A DNA stretch of 35,378 nt from Verrucomicrobiota bacterium (GCA_025363395.1 JANYDX010000176.1:1-35378), one strand, 5' to 3'; counted from the first letter of the stretch, positions 1 to 9,570 are shown. Numbers and translations are program-made. The notes: generated by a model not told the origin, from the letters alone.

Positions 1-1
1 C

Positions 2-1468
2 GATATCGTCGTAGCCGCGGGACTGGGTCCGGTCGGTGGACTGAGCCGCAGTGATCTCGACTTCCCGAGCTTCATCAACGCGTTTCTTAATCCGTCCACT
101 GCGGGCAACCGCTCGGCCACGCTGCTGCCGGAGTTGGGGAAAATTTTGGGCGTGGTCGTCGACCCCAAGAATGCGGCGGCGGGGAATGCCCAGGTTTGGG
201 AAACCTTTAACCGTCTGCCAGCGGCTCAGCGGAATTCGCTCGCATTGGACGTTTTCTATCTTGTGCTTCGTAATGCCGGCCGCGACCGCAATAACGCAGT
301 GTCGGCGGACTTCGGCAATTACAACAGTGGCTACGAGGCAATCACGACATTGTTTGGTCGCCGGCTTAATTTCAGCGACGCTGCGGGCAGCGGGTTTGTT
401 GATCAGTACCTGAATCCGGTGACGGGTGGTCTGGAGGCAAAGCAGTATTTGCCGCAGCTGAATGGGCTCATCGGTGGCAATGCGAGCAACACCGATGCCC
501 AAGTGTGGTCGGCCTTCACCCAGCTGCCGGTTGATCAGCAGCATTCGCTCGCCTTGAAGATTTTTTCCCAAGTGCTGGCTGATTCGGCGAAGCTGACGAC
601 CAATTCCACCACCAGTGCGACCGGAAAGACGCCAGCAGCCAAGGCGCTCGGAGCCCTGTTTGCCGGTCAGGCTTGGAAAGGTAACATTACCCTGGCGACG
701 CGCCTCATCGAAACGACCAACGGGGGCAATATCACGGTCACGGCTCCGGGCGGCGACATCACGGTGGGCCGCGCGACCGATCTGCAAAATGCGGATCAGG
801 GCATCCTGACCGCTCACGGCGGGGACATCGCGCTCTTTGCCAATGGCAACGTCAACGTCGGTACCTCCCGCATCTTTACCTTGCGGGGCGGCAATGAAAT
901 CATCTGGTCCACCAACGGAAATATTGCGGCAGGGAGCGGGTCGAAAACCGTAAAGTCGGCGCCACCAACTCGTGTCTTGATTGATCCACAGAGCGGTGAC
1001 GTGAAGAACGATCTGGCCGGCCTCGCGACCGGCGGTGGCATTGGCGTGTTGGCCACCTTGGCGGGCGTGGCCGCCGGAGACGTCGATTTGATCGCGCCCG
1101 CTGGAACGGTTGACGCCGGGGATGCGGGCATTCGTTCCTCCGGCAATCTCAACATCGCGGCGCAATTTGTCCTGAATGCCTCGAATATTCAGGTAGGTGG
1201 CACTACCGCCGGCACGCCACCGCCTCCGCCGGCGCCAAATCTCGGTTCACTCACGGCGGCATCGACCGCGTCCGCCGGCGCCTCCAGTGCCGCCACCGAT
1301 GTGGCGAAACAAAACTCCGCCGCCAAGCAGCCCACCGAGCTTCCGTCGTTGATTTCGGTCGAAGTCCTCGGTTACGGCGGCGATGATGAGGACGAGGAGG
1401 AAAAAAAGAAAAAGACGACCGCGGCGGTCGGGAAAACGGCTACGGAGAACTCGCCGGCAAACTCATAG
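2..1468 (+). CDS. Filamentous-haemagglutinin-like / large surface protein, C-terminal part (5' truncated by window edge)
   Basis: Frame is open from base 2 (DIVVAAGLGPVGGLSRSDLDFPSF...) into the listed ORF 134..1468. Has beta-helix-like segments (GGNITVTAPGGDITVGRATDLQ, GGDIALFANGNVNVGTSRIFTLRGGNEIIWSTNGNIAAGSG) typical of haemagglutinin-family exoproteins, and a charged tail DDEDEEEKKKK. Confidence 0.75.
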   Translation, partial: DIVVAAGLGPVGGLSRSDLDFPSFINAFLNPSTAGNRSATLLPELGKILGVVVDPKNAAAGNAQVWETFNRLPAAQRNSLALDVFYLVLRNAGRDRNNAVSADFGNYNSGYEAITTLFGRRLNFSDAAGSGFVDQYLNPVTGGLEAKQYLPQLNGLIGGNASNTDAQVWSAFTQLPVDQQHSLALKIFSQVLADSAKLTTNSTTSATGKTPAAKALGALFAGQAWKGNITLATRLIETTNGGNITVTAPGGDITVGRATDLQNADQGILTAHGGDIALFANGNVNVGTSRIFTLRGGNEIIWSTNGNIAAGSGSKTVKSAPPTRVLIDPQSGDVKNDLAGLATGGGIGVLATLAGVAAGDVDLIAPAGTVDAGDAGIRSSGNLNIAAQFVLNASNIQVGGTTAGTPPPPPAPNLGSLTAASTASAGASSAATDVAKQNSAAKQPTELPSLISVEVLGYGGDDEDEEEKKKKTTAAVGKTATENSPANS

Positions 1469-1664
1469 CGGCTGCACGCAAATCGAGTGATTTTGCCCGG
1501 CGTCGTCACCTAAAGTTTTCCTGTTCGTAACCGCGCGATCCTTGTTTGAGCCGATGCTTTGAGGAGTGCTAGTGATGAATCCGCTCCGGCGCCTCGAACT
1601 ATTTATCTGCCAGTGGGTCCTTAATGTGCTACAAGTCACCGATTATAATGAAACCATATTTCCC

Positions 1665-2120
1665 ATGAAAACACCGATTATCGCCAGCCTGGTTGCAGCC
1701 ACTTTATTTACCCATGCGGCCAAGGCGCAGCCTGTTCTTTCATTCCTCGCTTCGTCTTCGGCCGCTTGGACTGAATCGTCCGGTGCTGAAAAGGAACAAG
1801 CCGTCAGCGTTCATCAGGACGTTTGGGGCTACGGGGCCGTTTCCGCAGCGACGGAAACCTCGTATGGAGTTTTCAGGGCAGATCATAGGGATGACGCGTC
1901 GAGTTCATCGGTCGGCCACCGGAATCTCTGGGTGGAGGCCGGTGATTTTGCGGAGTTGAAATCCGCCGGGTTGGCTGAGCACCACTATCATTTTGTGCCG
2001 GGAGACCATTGGCATCCGCCCAGCCCGATTCCGGAGCCGTCCACCTATGCGTTGCTAAGTGGAATCGGGATATTGGGGTTCGCTGTGTTGCGCCGGCGGT
2101 TCCGTGCCATCGCGGCCTAG
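1665..2120 (+). CDS. Small PEP-CTERM sorting-domain protein
   Basis: Signal-peptide-like N-terminus MKTPIIASLVAATLFTHAAKAQP and C-terminal PIPEPSTYALLSGIGILGFAVLRRRFR (PEP motif, hydrophobic stretch, Arg cluster). Internal ATG at 1665 preferred over 1566. Confidence 0.8.
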   Translation: MKTPIIASLVAATLFTHAAKAQPVLSFLASSSAAWTESSGAEKEQAVSVHQDVWGYGAVSAATETSYGVFRADHRDDASSSSVGHRNLWVEAGDFAELKSAGLAEHHYHFVPGDHWHPPSPIPEPSTYALLSGIGILGFAVLRRRFRAIAA

Positions 2121-2285
2121 CCAACGACCGATTGGTCTTTTCCGCCTCGGATCTTTTCACTGAGCTCAATTGAGTTCGGGGTCAGGCAGGCGATGCGAGG
2201 GAACCTGCGGCGAGCCTTGTTGCCTCGCTGTAACGCGGACCGTCATGGGTTCTTGACTCTTTCGTCACGCAGCGCGGCGAGTTTT

Positions 2286-2323
2286 CTGATAAAATCAGGG
2301 CGCACGGATGCTTTTTTCCGTGC
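2286..2323. promoter_or_regulatory. Two adjacent inverted repeats upstream of a PEP-CTERM gene
   Basis: CTGAT-aaa-ATCAG (2286-2298) followed by GCACGGA-tgcttttt-TCCGTGC (2302-2323, perfect 7-bp arms), about 35 nt before the ATG at 2358. Confidence 0.35.
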
Positions 2324-2357
2324 TACCCACAAATGTTTTTGAAACTTGCTTCCCCCC

Positions 2358-3341
2358 ATGACCATTGCCCGCCTTTGCGCTTCTGCGATTGAAATTCCTA
2401 ATCGCCCCCGAGTGTCGTCAACCTGGTCGAGCCGCATTTTTTTAGCATTGGTTTTCGGGACAGCACTGATGCAAGCGGCCTATGCCGGGCCCGCGGCCAG
2501 CCAGAACCGGACGTTCAAGTTTTCCATCCGTGACGAGGCGGGACAGCTGATTGAGAGTCAGGATGTGTCAGGTCTCCTTTCCAATTACGACTCAAGCACG
2601 GGTGATTTGAGTACGGTGCCGGTGGGGACTGCGCCGGGCAGTCTGCCCGGCGTGGTCGGCAATTGGGGCTGGTCAAATATTGATGTGACCAATGACCAGG
2701 TGATGGATCAAAAGATTCTCACCTGGCAAAGCATCGCCACGACGACGACTGCAAATGGGCTCGTGGCGCAATCGACCGTGCAACTCAAAGCCAACGGCAA
2801 CATCGATCCGACGATGACCTACAGTTTTTCGGCCAAGAACAATACGGCGGTGAATCAGACCTTCACCTTTTCCTATGGGGAATCCATCGTGCCTCCGGTT
2901 TCGGGAAATTATTTCATCAACGCCGACATCGCCGGCAGTGTGACCCGGGGGAACACCACGCAGAATGCGCAGATCACTCCGGTGCTCGGTGACTTTGACG
3001 GCGATGGCATCAGCGAAATTCAAACATTGAAGCTTTCCACCGATGGCGGCCTGACCTTTTTGAATGCCGGAGTGGATGTGGGAACCGCGCATACGTCGGC
3101 CTTTAAAACCAACCCGTTTGGAACCGATTATGCCGAGGCGTACGGCAATCTCAGCTCAATCAATTATTGGCAATTTGACGTCGCCTTCTCTTTGACGCCA
3201 AACAAAGACGCGACCGCTCTGTCCGGTTCCGCTGAAATCAGCGCGATTCCCGAGCCTTCGACATCAGCGATTATGCTCGGGGTGGCGTCACTCGCTTTGG
3301 TCGTGCGCTGCCGCCGGCCTCGGGTCGGTGCGGGTCAATGA
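2358..3341 (+). CDS. PEP-CTERM sorting-domain protein
   Basis: N-terminal hydrophobic export signal (IFLALVFGTALMQAAYAGPA) and C-terminal IPEPSTSAIMLGVASLALVVRCRRPR. Start could also be 2346. Confidence 0.8.
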   Translation: MTIARLCASAIEIPNRPRVSSTWSSRIFLALVFGTALMQAAYAGPAASQNRTFKFSIRDEAGQLIESQDVSGLLSNYDSSTGDLSTVPVGTAPGSLPGVVGNWGWSNIDVTNDQVMDQKILTWQSIATTTTANGLVAQSTVQLKANGNIDPTMTYSFSAKNNTAVNQTFTFSYGESIVPPVSGNYFINADIAGSVTRGNTTQNAQITPVLGDFDGDGISEIQTLKLSTDGGLTFLNAGVDVGTAHTSAFKTNPFGTDYAEAYGNLSSINYWQFDVAFSLTPNKDATALSGSAEISAIPEPSTSAIMLGVASLALVVRCRRPRVGAGQ

Positions 3342-3425
3342 TGTCCGGCAGAAACAGAAGGGTCGGCGAATGTGCAGCGGAAGACGCTTTTCGAAACAAA
3401 CTGCCGCAGGCTTGAGCGGGCAAGA

Positions 3426-5600
3426 TTAGCCGGCGGCACGCGCGGGTGCATCCTGCAGTTTTGGATCATAATATTCTTTGAAGGCCTTGCTGTTTGTATC
3501 CATGTAATAATAGGCCCCGGTGAGGCCGGCCTTCATGTCGTTCATCACGGCCCCAAAGACCGGAATGTTCGCCGAGCGGAGCCGCTGCGCGCAGCGCTGA
3601 ACTGCGCCGCGTTTCGCTCCGTTGAAACGGATCGTGTAGATCGCCCCGTCCATTAAAGGGAGGATGTTGAGGGCATCGCTGACCGCACCGAGTGGCGGAG
3701 TATCAAACAGCACGCGGTCGTAACGTTTGCCCAGTTCGGCGACCAGGGTTTCGAATTCCTTGCTGTTGAGCATGTGAATCGGGTTTTTGGCCCGGGCGCC
3801 AACCGTGATGACATCAAGATTGGGGTGGACGTTTTTCACGATGATCTCGTCCAGGGTGGCGGCGTTCGCGCAATAGTTGACCACGCCCTTGCCCACGTTC
3901 AGCCGGAATGACCGTTCGATATTTGGTTTACGCAGATCGCAATCGATGATGACCGTGCGCTGGCCTTGCGAGGCGAAGGTCAGCCCGAGATTCGTCGCGA
4001 TGAAAGATTTTCCTTCTCCCGGCAGCGTGCTGGTGACGAGGATTAGCTTTGCGTTGCGGCTTTCGTCATTGATGCGCAGCGTCGAATAGAGGGATAGAAA
4101 CGCTTCCGTCACCATGCGGTCGGCACCGTTCGAAACAATTTGGGCCTTGTCAGGTTGTTCCATCCGTTCAACGCGCGGGATGAGGCCCAGCAACGGCAGG
4201 CCCACCAGGGTTTCGACGTCAAAAGTGGTTTTTATTTTGTCGTCAATGGTTGCCAGGAGAAAGGCGAAGCTGAAACCAAGGAAGAGCCCTCCGAGCACAC
4301 CAAGGGCGAGATTGACGCCGACATTAGGCGAGATCGGGTTGGTGGGTTCGACGGCCCGATCGATGATCCGGGCGCTTTCCATCTCAATGCTACTGGTGAC
4401 GGAAGTTTCGCGCATCCGGGACATCATCGACTCCAGCAGCTGTTCGTTCACGCGGAATTCACGGTTTAGATTTTCATACTCCACTGCGGATTTATCCAAA
4501 TCCAATGACTTGGCTTCCTGATCGACCAGCGCCTTGCGTGCGCCTTCGTCATTCTGGAGGGCATTCTCATATTCGGACTTCACCGAGGTCGCGGCGGTAT
4601 CAAGCGCGATTTTCAATTCCTGTTCGGTTTGGGCGAGGCCGTTGATTGCTTCAATCAGTCGGGGGTGCTTGTCCTTGTAACGCTCCTGCAACTGCGCGAC
4701 GGCCAGCTTTTGGGTGGTAACTTGTAGACTCAACTGGGCCACCTTCGGCTGGGCGGTGACGAAAGGCAGCTCCGCGAGATCCCGTCCCGTTTTGCTCCAA
4801 TCCCGCACTTGGTTCCACCGCACTTCCGCTTCTTTCAAGCGCGAGTTGGTCGAGGTCGTCAGCATGTTCAGGGCTTTGAGTTTCTCGGTCACGATATCCT
4901 TGCTCTGCATCAGGGAAATCAGGTTTCCACGCTGCCGGAAGGTTTGCAGTGCGTTGGCAATCTCATCAACCCGCTTGCGTTGTTGATCGGCGCGATCCTT
5001 CAGGTCATCCACCGCCTTCAAGGACTCCTCGATGCGCAGGCGCGAGTTGTAGGCGATGTATTCAGATGCAAGCAGATTTGCCACGCGGGCCGCCATCTTC
5101 GGATTGGGGTGCTGGAATTGGATCAGGGTGATCAGCGTCATTCTTTGCGGGACGACTTTCCGGTGTAAAATGATTCCGGTGGCGCTCGGAGGTTCGCCGG
5201 AGCGGCTCTTGTACGGATCGACCAGGAGTTTGGTTTCCTCGGGCGTGAGCCGGGCAGCCACGTTCTGGGCGATCGCGATACTTTCTAGCACTTTGATCTG
5301 AGTATTGAAATCAGAGTCGCTGGTGACACTGCTCTCGACCACATCAGCCACGCGCAATACCTGGGGTCCGTGCTTGAGTACCTGAATGGAGGCGCTCCCG
5401 CCGTAGATCGGCGTCGTGAGAAAGGTGTAGGTTGCGGTCGCCAGCACTGTGAGGGCAAATACCGCCAACGCGTACCATTTGCGTTCGACCACCATGAGCC
5501 AGCTGTTCCGCAGAAAATGCTTTTCTTCGGCTTCGGTGTGATCGGAATCGGTTTCGCCAAAGGCGTTGTTGGAGCCCGAAGGCCGGGAAGAAGGTTTCAT
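3426..5600 (-). CDS. Exopolysaccharide chain-length / tyrosine autokinase (Wzc/GumC-type BY-kinase)
   Basis: N-terminal Wzz-type segment, long coiled-coil region, Walker A LVTSTLPGEGKSFIATNL, Walker A' VIIDCDLRKP, C-terminal Tyr-rich AYYYMD...EYYDP. ORF is open to a TTG at 5636; ATG at 5600 also plausible. Confidence 0.9.
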   Translation of the reverse strand: MKPSSRPSGSNNAFGETDSDHTEAEEKHFLRNSWLMVVERKWYALAVFALTVLATATYTFLTTPIYGGSASIQVLKHGPQVLRVADVVESSVTSDSDFNTQIKVLESIAIAQNVAARLTPEETKLLVDPYKSRSGEPPSATGIILHRKVVPQRMTLITLIQFQHPNPKMAARVANLLASEYIAYNSRLRIEESLKAVDDLKDRADQQRKRVDEIANALQTFRQRGNLISLMQSKDIVTEKLKALNMLTTSTNSRLKEAEVRWNQVRDWSKTGRDLAELPFVTAQPKVAQLSLQVTTQKLAVAQLQERYKDKHPRLIEAINGLAQTEQELKIALDTAATSVKSEYENALQNDEGARKALVDQEAKSLDLDKSAVEYENLNREFRVNEQLLESMMSRMRETSVTSSIEMESARIIDRAVEPTNPISPNVGVNLALGVLGGLFLGFSFAFLLATIDDKIKTTFDVETLVGLPLLGLIPRVERMEQPDKAQIVSNGADRMVTEAFLSLYSTLRINDESRNAKLILVTSTLPGEGKSFIATNLGLTFASQGQRTVIIDCDLRKPNIERSFRLNVGKGVVNYCANAATLDEIIVKNVHPNLDVITVGARAKNPIHMLNSKEFETLVAELGKRYDRVLFDTPPLGAVSDALNILPLMDGAIYTIRFNGAKRGAVQRCAQRLRSANIPVFGAVMNDMKAGLTGAYYYMDTNSKAFKEYYDPKLQDAPARAAG

Positions 5601-5632
5601 GAGAACAATAGCGGAGGAGGACGGCCGGTGAA

Positions 5633-6256
5633 TCAAAGGATCCGCTCGGGAACGAAAATGATGTCACCGTCCTGAATGGTTGAACGGTTGCTGGTATCGC
5701 CGGAAACGAGCTGGTCGGCATTGATCGTGAAATTCACGGTTTGCCCGTCGGCCTGAGTCCGGGTCAGGCTGACTTTATTGCGATTAGCCAGACGGGAGAA
5801 ACCGCCTGAACGTGCGATGGCATCCAGCAGCGTGAGATTTTTTTCCGGCGGCATCAATATCGAGCCGGGGGAATTCACCGCACCGAGAACATTGATGTTC
5901 CGCTGCGAATATTCCGTGACCGTGATGTTCAGCTGGGGATTGACCAGATAATCGCGCTGATAAAGCTCGGTGATGAGGGTCTCGGCATCGCGGACCGTGA
6001 GATCCCGCACATCAACAATCCCAATCAAGGGAACCACGATGGTGTGGTCCTGGGAAATGCGCAGATCGCGATCAAGTTCGGGTTCTTGAAAGACTTGGAT
6101 TTTAATCAAATCCATCGGCCGCAATTTGTAGGTAGCGAGTTGGTTGGCTGGCTTCGGGTCTTTGCGGGAGGCGTGTGCCGGGGTGACAAGCAGGGCACCG
6201 CCGAGTACAAGTAAGGCAGCGGCCGTCAGCGCAGAAGGGAGGGATGAATTTCGCAT
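5633..6256 (-). CDS. Polysaccharide export protein (Wza-like, Poly_export/SLBB)
   Basis: Signal peptide, then YKLRPMDLIKIQVFQEPELDRDLRISQDHTIVVPLIGIVDVRDLTVRDAETLI and SLBB-like segment NINVLGAVNSPGSILMPPEKNLTLLDAIARSGGFSRLANRNKVSLTR. Confidence 0.9.
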   Translation of the reverse strand: MRNSSLPSALTAAALLVLGGALLVTPAHASRKDPKPANQLATYKLRPMDLIKIQVFQEPELDRDLRISQDHTIVVPLIGIVDVRDLTVRDAETLITELYQRDYLVNPQLNITVTEYSQRNINVLGAVNSPGSILMPPEKNLTLLDAIARSGGFSRLANRNKVSLTRTQADGQTVNFTINADQLVSGDTSNRSTIQDGDIIFVPERIL

Positions 6257-6277
6257 ACAGCAGTTCCTCAGATGCAG

Positions 6278-8032
6278 TTAGTAGCGCCAGCCCAGCATCA
6301 GGCTGAGGATGCTGTCGGTGTATTCCGCGCCGGTGAGGGTGGAGTGATTGCGGCGGAGCGTATAGTCGGCCGTCGCGCTGAGCCAGCTGCGGAAAAGGTA
6401 GGTCGCCTGCAAACCGCCTTCCCAGTGTTTGTCGCGCCGATCAACTGGCGTCGTGACATTATTCAGGCTGAAGACCGACGGACCATATTCTACGCGTCGA
6501 TAAGCGAGCGTCGCGCCCAATTGCCACTGGGGCGTCAAGTCGGTGGATAATTGCAGATCGTAACTGCTGTTCTTTAAGGATTCGCCCAAGGCTCCCGTGC
6601 TGAAGTCGTTCGAAATGCCCAGCGTGGAAGTTGTTTTGGGCGTCAACTCGTAGTTTAAGGAGCCATTGAGACCCCAGAGGTTTTCGCGCGGATTGCTTCC
6701 GACGGTGCGGGTCCGATAGTCGACGGAGAGGGTCCCGCTGAGCTTGGCCGTAAAGTTGCCCCGGGCACCAAGATTGTAGTCCATATCCTTGCCCTTGGCG
6801 CCGCCGTTCTGCGGATTAACACGACGATAGGAAACGCCGGTCGACACACTGACTTTCGGCGAGGTTTCGTAAAAGACTTTCAATGGCACTTCCGTCTCCT
6901 GGCTGCCGGTCAGTCCCGCCGTTTTATACTCGGACTTGGAATAATTCGCTCCGGTCATGACACTGGTCTTGGCGGTGAGGTGGGATTCGACGCTAGCATT
7001 CAGGCCGAGGACATCGCGGCGGAAGATCGCCTTCTGTCCGAGGGCCGCGACCTCATTGTTGTTTTGATTCAGTTGCTGGAACGACGCCGTTCCATTCACT
7101 GCGAGACTCCCGCTATCATAACCAAACGCAGCAGCGCCATTGCCGAGATTAACGTTGGGCGAAGTCTTATCTGCGTATCTCGTGAAGGCCGTGCTGTAAC
7201 TCAGCGATCCGTGGGCCAGAGAGTTTTGGCCGAAACTGAACGCGACTCCCGGAATAAACGCGTAGACCGTGTCGCTCACTTCATTGGCGCTGCTGAGGTA
7301 AATATTGTCATCGTGGCTGACGCTCAAATTGGCCGTCACATTGAATGTGGTGTTACCTCCCAGCGAAGATTTGTGTGCCATCGACTCCCCGTCGGACATG
7401 ACGGAGTCGGCCGCATACTCGCGGAGGGGCGCTTCGGTTTCAGGCTCTGGATTGGATGCCGTTCGGGAGCGGTGTCGGGTGGCGGGGGCTTCCGGTGCGT
7501 CCGCCAGGGGCTTGGCTGGTGTCCGGGATTTGGCCGCCGCCACTCGCGTCTGCCGTGGTGAGTTGGGTCTTTTCGCCGCGGCATACGCTGCGCTGCGAAT
7601 CTGGCCCGCGGCGTTATCGATCCGCGCGAGCGCGGGCGTAAACGAAACCGCATTCGCAATCACTTCGGCGAAGCCAGGCGCGGCCCGGGTCGCCGCTTCG
7701 GTCAGATCGAGCGCGACGCCCAAAACCTCCTCGGGCTTTTGTTTGTAGGCGGTGGCTGCAACGACGGCGACGCGAACGGCGGTTGAAATGCGTTTCTCTT
7801 TTTTGGCGCGGGAGATCGCCGCCGAATGAGAAATTTCAGACACCTGGTCGGCCAGATCGCCGGCCGCATCTGATTGCTCCGGGCTCTCAGCTGCACCCCG
7901 CGGCGGCGCAGCGGACTGGCCGGTTTTGGCGTGGCCGTCGGCGACTGAAAAAATGGAAAAGAGCACTGCGAGGGCGACGCAGTGCAAAGAAGATTTAGGA
8001 ACGGAAATCATACGCGGCCGCTTTCGATGCAT
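6278..8032 (-). CDS. Outer-membrane beta-barrel protein with an N-terminal helical module
   Basis: N-terminal signal region, Ala-rich helical segment, then alternating beta-strand pattern (SLAVNGTASFQQLNQNNNEV..., WLSATADYTLRRNHS...SLMLGWRY) ending in an aromatic residue. ATG at 8032 overlaps the upstream stop (TGATG). Confidence 0.8.
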   Translation of the reverse strand: MHRKRPRMISVPKSSLHCVALAVLFSIFSVADGHAKTGQSAAPPRGAAESPEQSDAAGDLADQVSEISHSAAISRAKKEKRISTAVRVAVVAATAYKQKPEEVLGVALDLTEAATRAAPGFAEVIANAVSFTPALARIDNAAGQIRSAAYAAAKRPNSPRQTRVAAAKSRTPAKPLADAPEAPATRHRSRTASNPEPETEAPLREYAADSVMSDGESMAHKSSLGGNTTFNVTANLSVSHDDNIYLSSANEVSDTVYAFIPGVAFSFGQNSLAHGSLSYSTAFTRYADKTSPNVNLGNGAAAFGYDSGSLAVNGTASFQQLNQNNNEVAALGQKAIFRRDVLGLNASVESHLTAKTSVMTGANYSKSEYKTAGLTGSQETEVPLKVFYETSPKVSVSTGVSYRRVNPQNGGAKGKDMDYNLGARGNFTAKLSGTLSVDYRTRTVGSNPRENLWGLNGSLNYELTPKTTSTLGISNDFSTGALGESLKNSSYDLQLSTDLTPQWQLGATLAYRRVEYGPSVFSLNNVTTPVDRRDKHWEGGLQATYLFRSWLSATADYTLRRNHSTLTGAEYTDSILSLMLGWRY

Positions 8033-8559
8033 CAATGGGAAGGACTGACGACGGTCTCGCCATGGTTGGGCCCGCCAAACTCGTGTTTTTGGGAGTGGGC
8101 TGGGTTTACCGCAGGATTCGCCAGGTCGGGCTCGTGCCCGGCGTCGAGGCCGGCTTGGACGGCCGATTGGATATGCTCGAGGGCACCTTCAATTCCGGCG
8201 ATGGAGGGAATACCGGATACCGCGCTGGCAATCGTGGCGGAAAATTGGGGCGCGGCCTGGACGGCCACGGTGGCGAGTTCCAAGGCAACGCTCAAACGCT
8301 CCGCCGGATCCTTGATTCCTTCGATGGCGGCTGTGATGGCCATGTGGACCGCATTGGTGATCAATTTCGACTGGCTCTTGCGCGACATCGCGGACGACGC
8401 GGCAATCTCTTTTACCTGGTCCGCGAGTATCACGGCGGGAGTTTGTTCTTCATTTTGTTCCGTTGGGCTTTGGTGGCGGGAGGAAGCGGTGGCTTCTTTC
8501 GCGCTCAATTCGGCGGCGAGGGGCAATAGTACAAGGAGAATGGCTAGATTTGGTTTCAT
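8032..8559 (-). CDS. Secreted hypothetical protein, homologous to the N-terminal module of the downstream beta-barrel protein
   Basis: Signal peptide MKPNLAILLVLLPLAAELSAKEA; body aligns without gaps to residues of the 6278..8032 product (about 43 of 98 identities by hand count). Confidence 0.75.
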   Translation of the reverse strand: MKPNLAILLVLLPLAAELSAKEATASSRHQSPTEQNEEQTPAVILADQVKEIAASSAMSRKSQSKLITNAVHMAITAAIEGIKDPAERLSVALELATVAVQAAPQFSATIASAVSGIPSIAGIEGALEHIQSAVQAGLDAGHEPDLANPAVNPAHSQKHEFGGPNHGETVVSPSH

Positions 8560-8566
8560 GGGAGAA

Positions 8567-9019
8567 TTAGGCGTATTTTACGCTCTGCGAGGGGAGTGGG
8601 TTGTTTGGTTTGCCGGTTTCTTTGATGAGTATCCGCTTTTTGGCGGCCGAGCTGATCTTGGTCCGTCGGATGGTTACCAGGGTGCTTTCTTCGTCATGCC
8701 GGTCCTGCTGGCTGGCTTCCTCGTCCAGTTGATCAATGAAATTAAGTACCTTGAGCATCTTGTGGCCTCTCGCGGTGAGCCGGTATTCCACTACTTTCGA
8801 AGTGGATGCGCCCGGATACCGCGCGATCAGGCCGAATCGAATCATGTTGCGCAGCCGTTCATTCATCGCGCTCTGGGACAGATCCAATTCCTGCTTACGG
8901 ATCTGGGCCGGATCGGTGATGCCGCTGGCCAAATGACGAAGAATGATGGCCGACCATTTCCGTTTCAGGAGATTTTCAGTCACCGCCGCAGTCCCTACGA
9001 GATATGAGGGGGGGATCAT
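8567..9019 (-). CDS. HxlR-family winged-helix transcriptional regulator
   Basis: LLKRKWSAIILRHLASGITDPAQIRKQELDLSQSAMNERLRNMIRFGLIARYPGASTSKVVEYRLTARGHKMLKVL matches HxlR wHTH architecture. First gene of the minus-strand operon; 7-nt gap to the next gene. Confidence 0.8.
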   Translation of the reverse strand: MIPPSYLVGTAAVTENLLKRKWSAIILRHLASGITDPAQIRKQELDLSQSAMNERLRNMIRFGLIARYPGASTSKVVEYRLTARGHKMLKVLNFIDQLDEEASQQDRHDEESTLVTIRRTKISSAAKKRILIKETGKPNNPLPSQSVKYA

Positions 9020-9570
9020 GGGATGGGTTGATCAGCGCGTGAACGATTGAACTGGAGGTTGAGTCTCACGTGGTAATTTAGAAACGAGGTTGCCTTTTCC
9101 TGAATGCTTCGAGGGACAAAAGATTGATGACGGCCGGTCAACCGTTAGTGGCTGCGCGGGGCGGTGCGGACGGCGCCGGAACGGGATTGTTGGGCCCCGG
9201 CAAGGCGGATCGCAGACGATTTTTGGCACGGGCGCAGATGGTGGGCGCCGGGCGTAGCAATATTTCTGCATTCATAAGGCCCGGGATGGTACAGCCACTA
9301 TGTGTCGGAAACGCGGCAACTTGGTGACGATTTAGCAAAGAACTATTGGGCATTCGCCTGGGGTTGACGGGCGGAGCAGGGGCTTTGTCCGCGTGCGGCG
9401 GGTGCCTGTTGATTCAGATTAACAAGGTGTGGGGCGGAAAAATTGTAACATTCCTGCGGTTGCCATCGGCGGTGGTTGTGATGAACATCATAGGACCGTT
9501 TGTTGGGGCCGCTTCGCTTTCGGATTACGACGAGAGGCGGTTTGAGTGCGTCTTTAGTCGAATAATTTCC

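Noticed and set aside
9226-9241. tggcacgggcgcagat, considered as a sigma-54 promoter for the PEP-CTERM/EPS region
   Set aside because: Has a TGGCAC half but no TTGC half at the right spacing.
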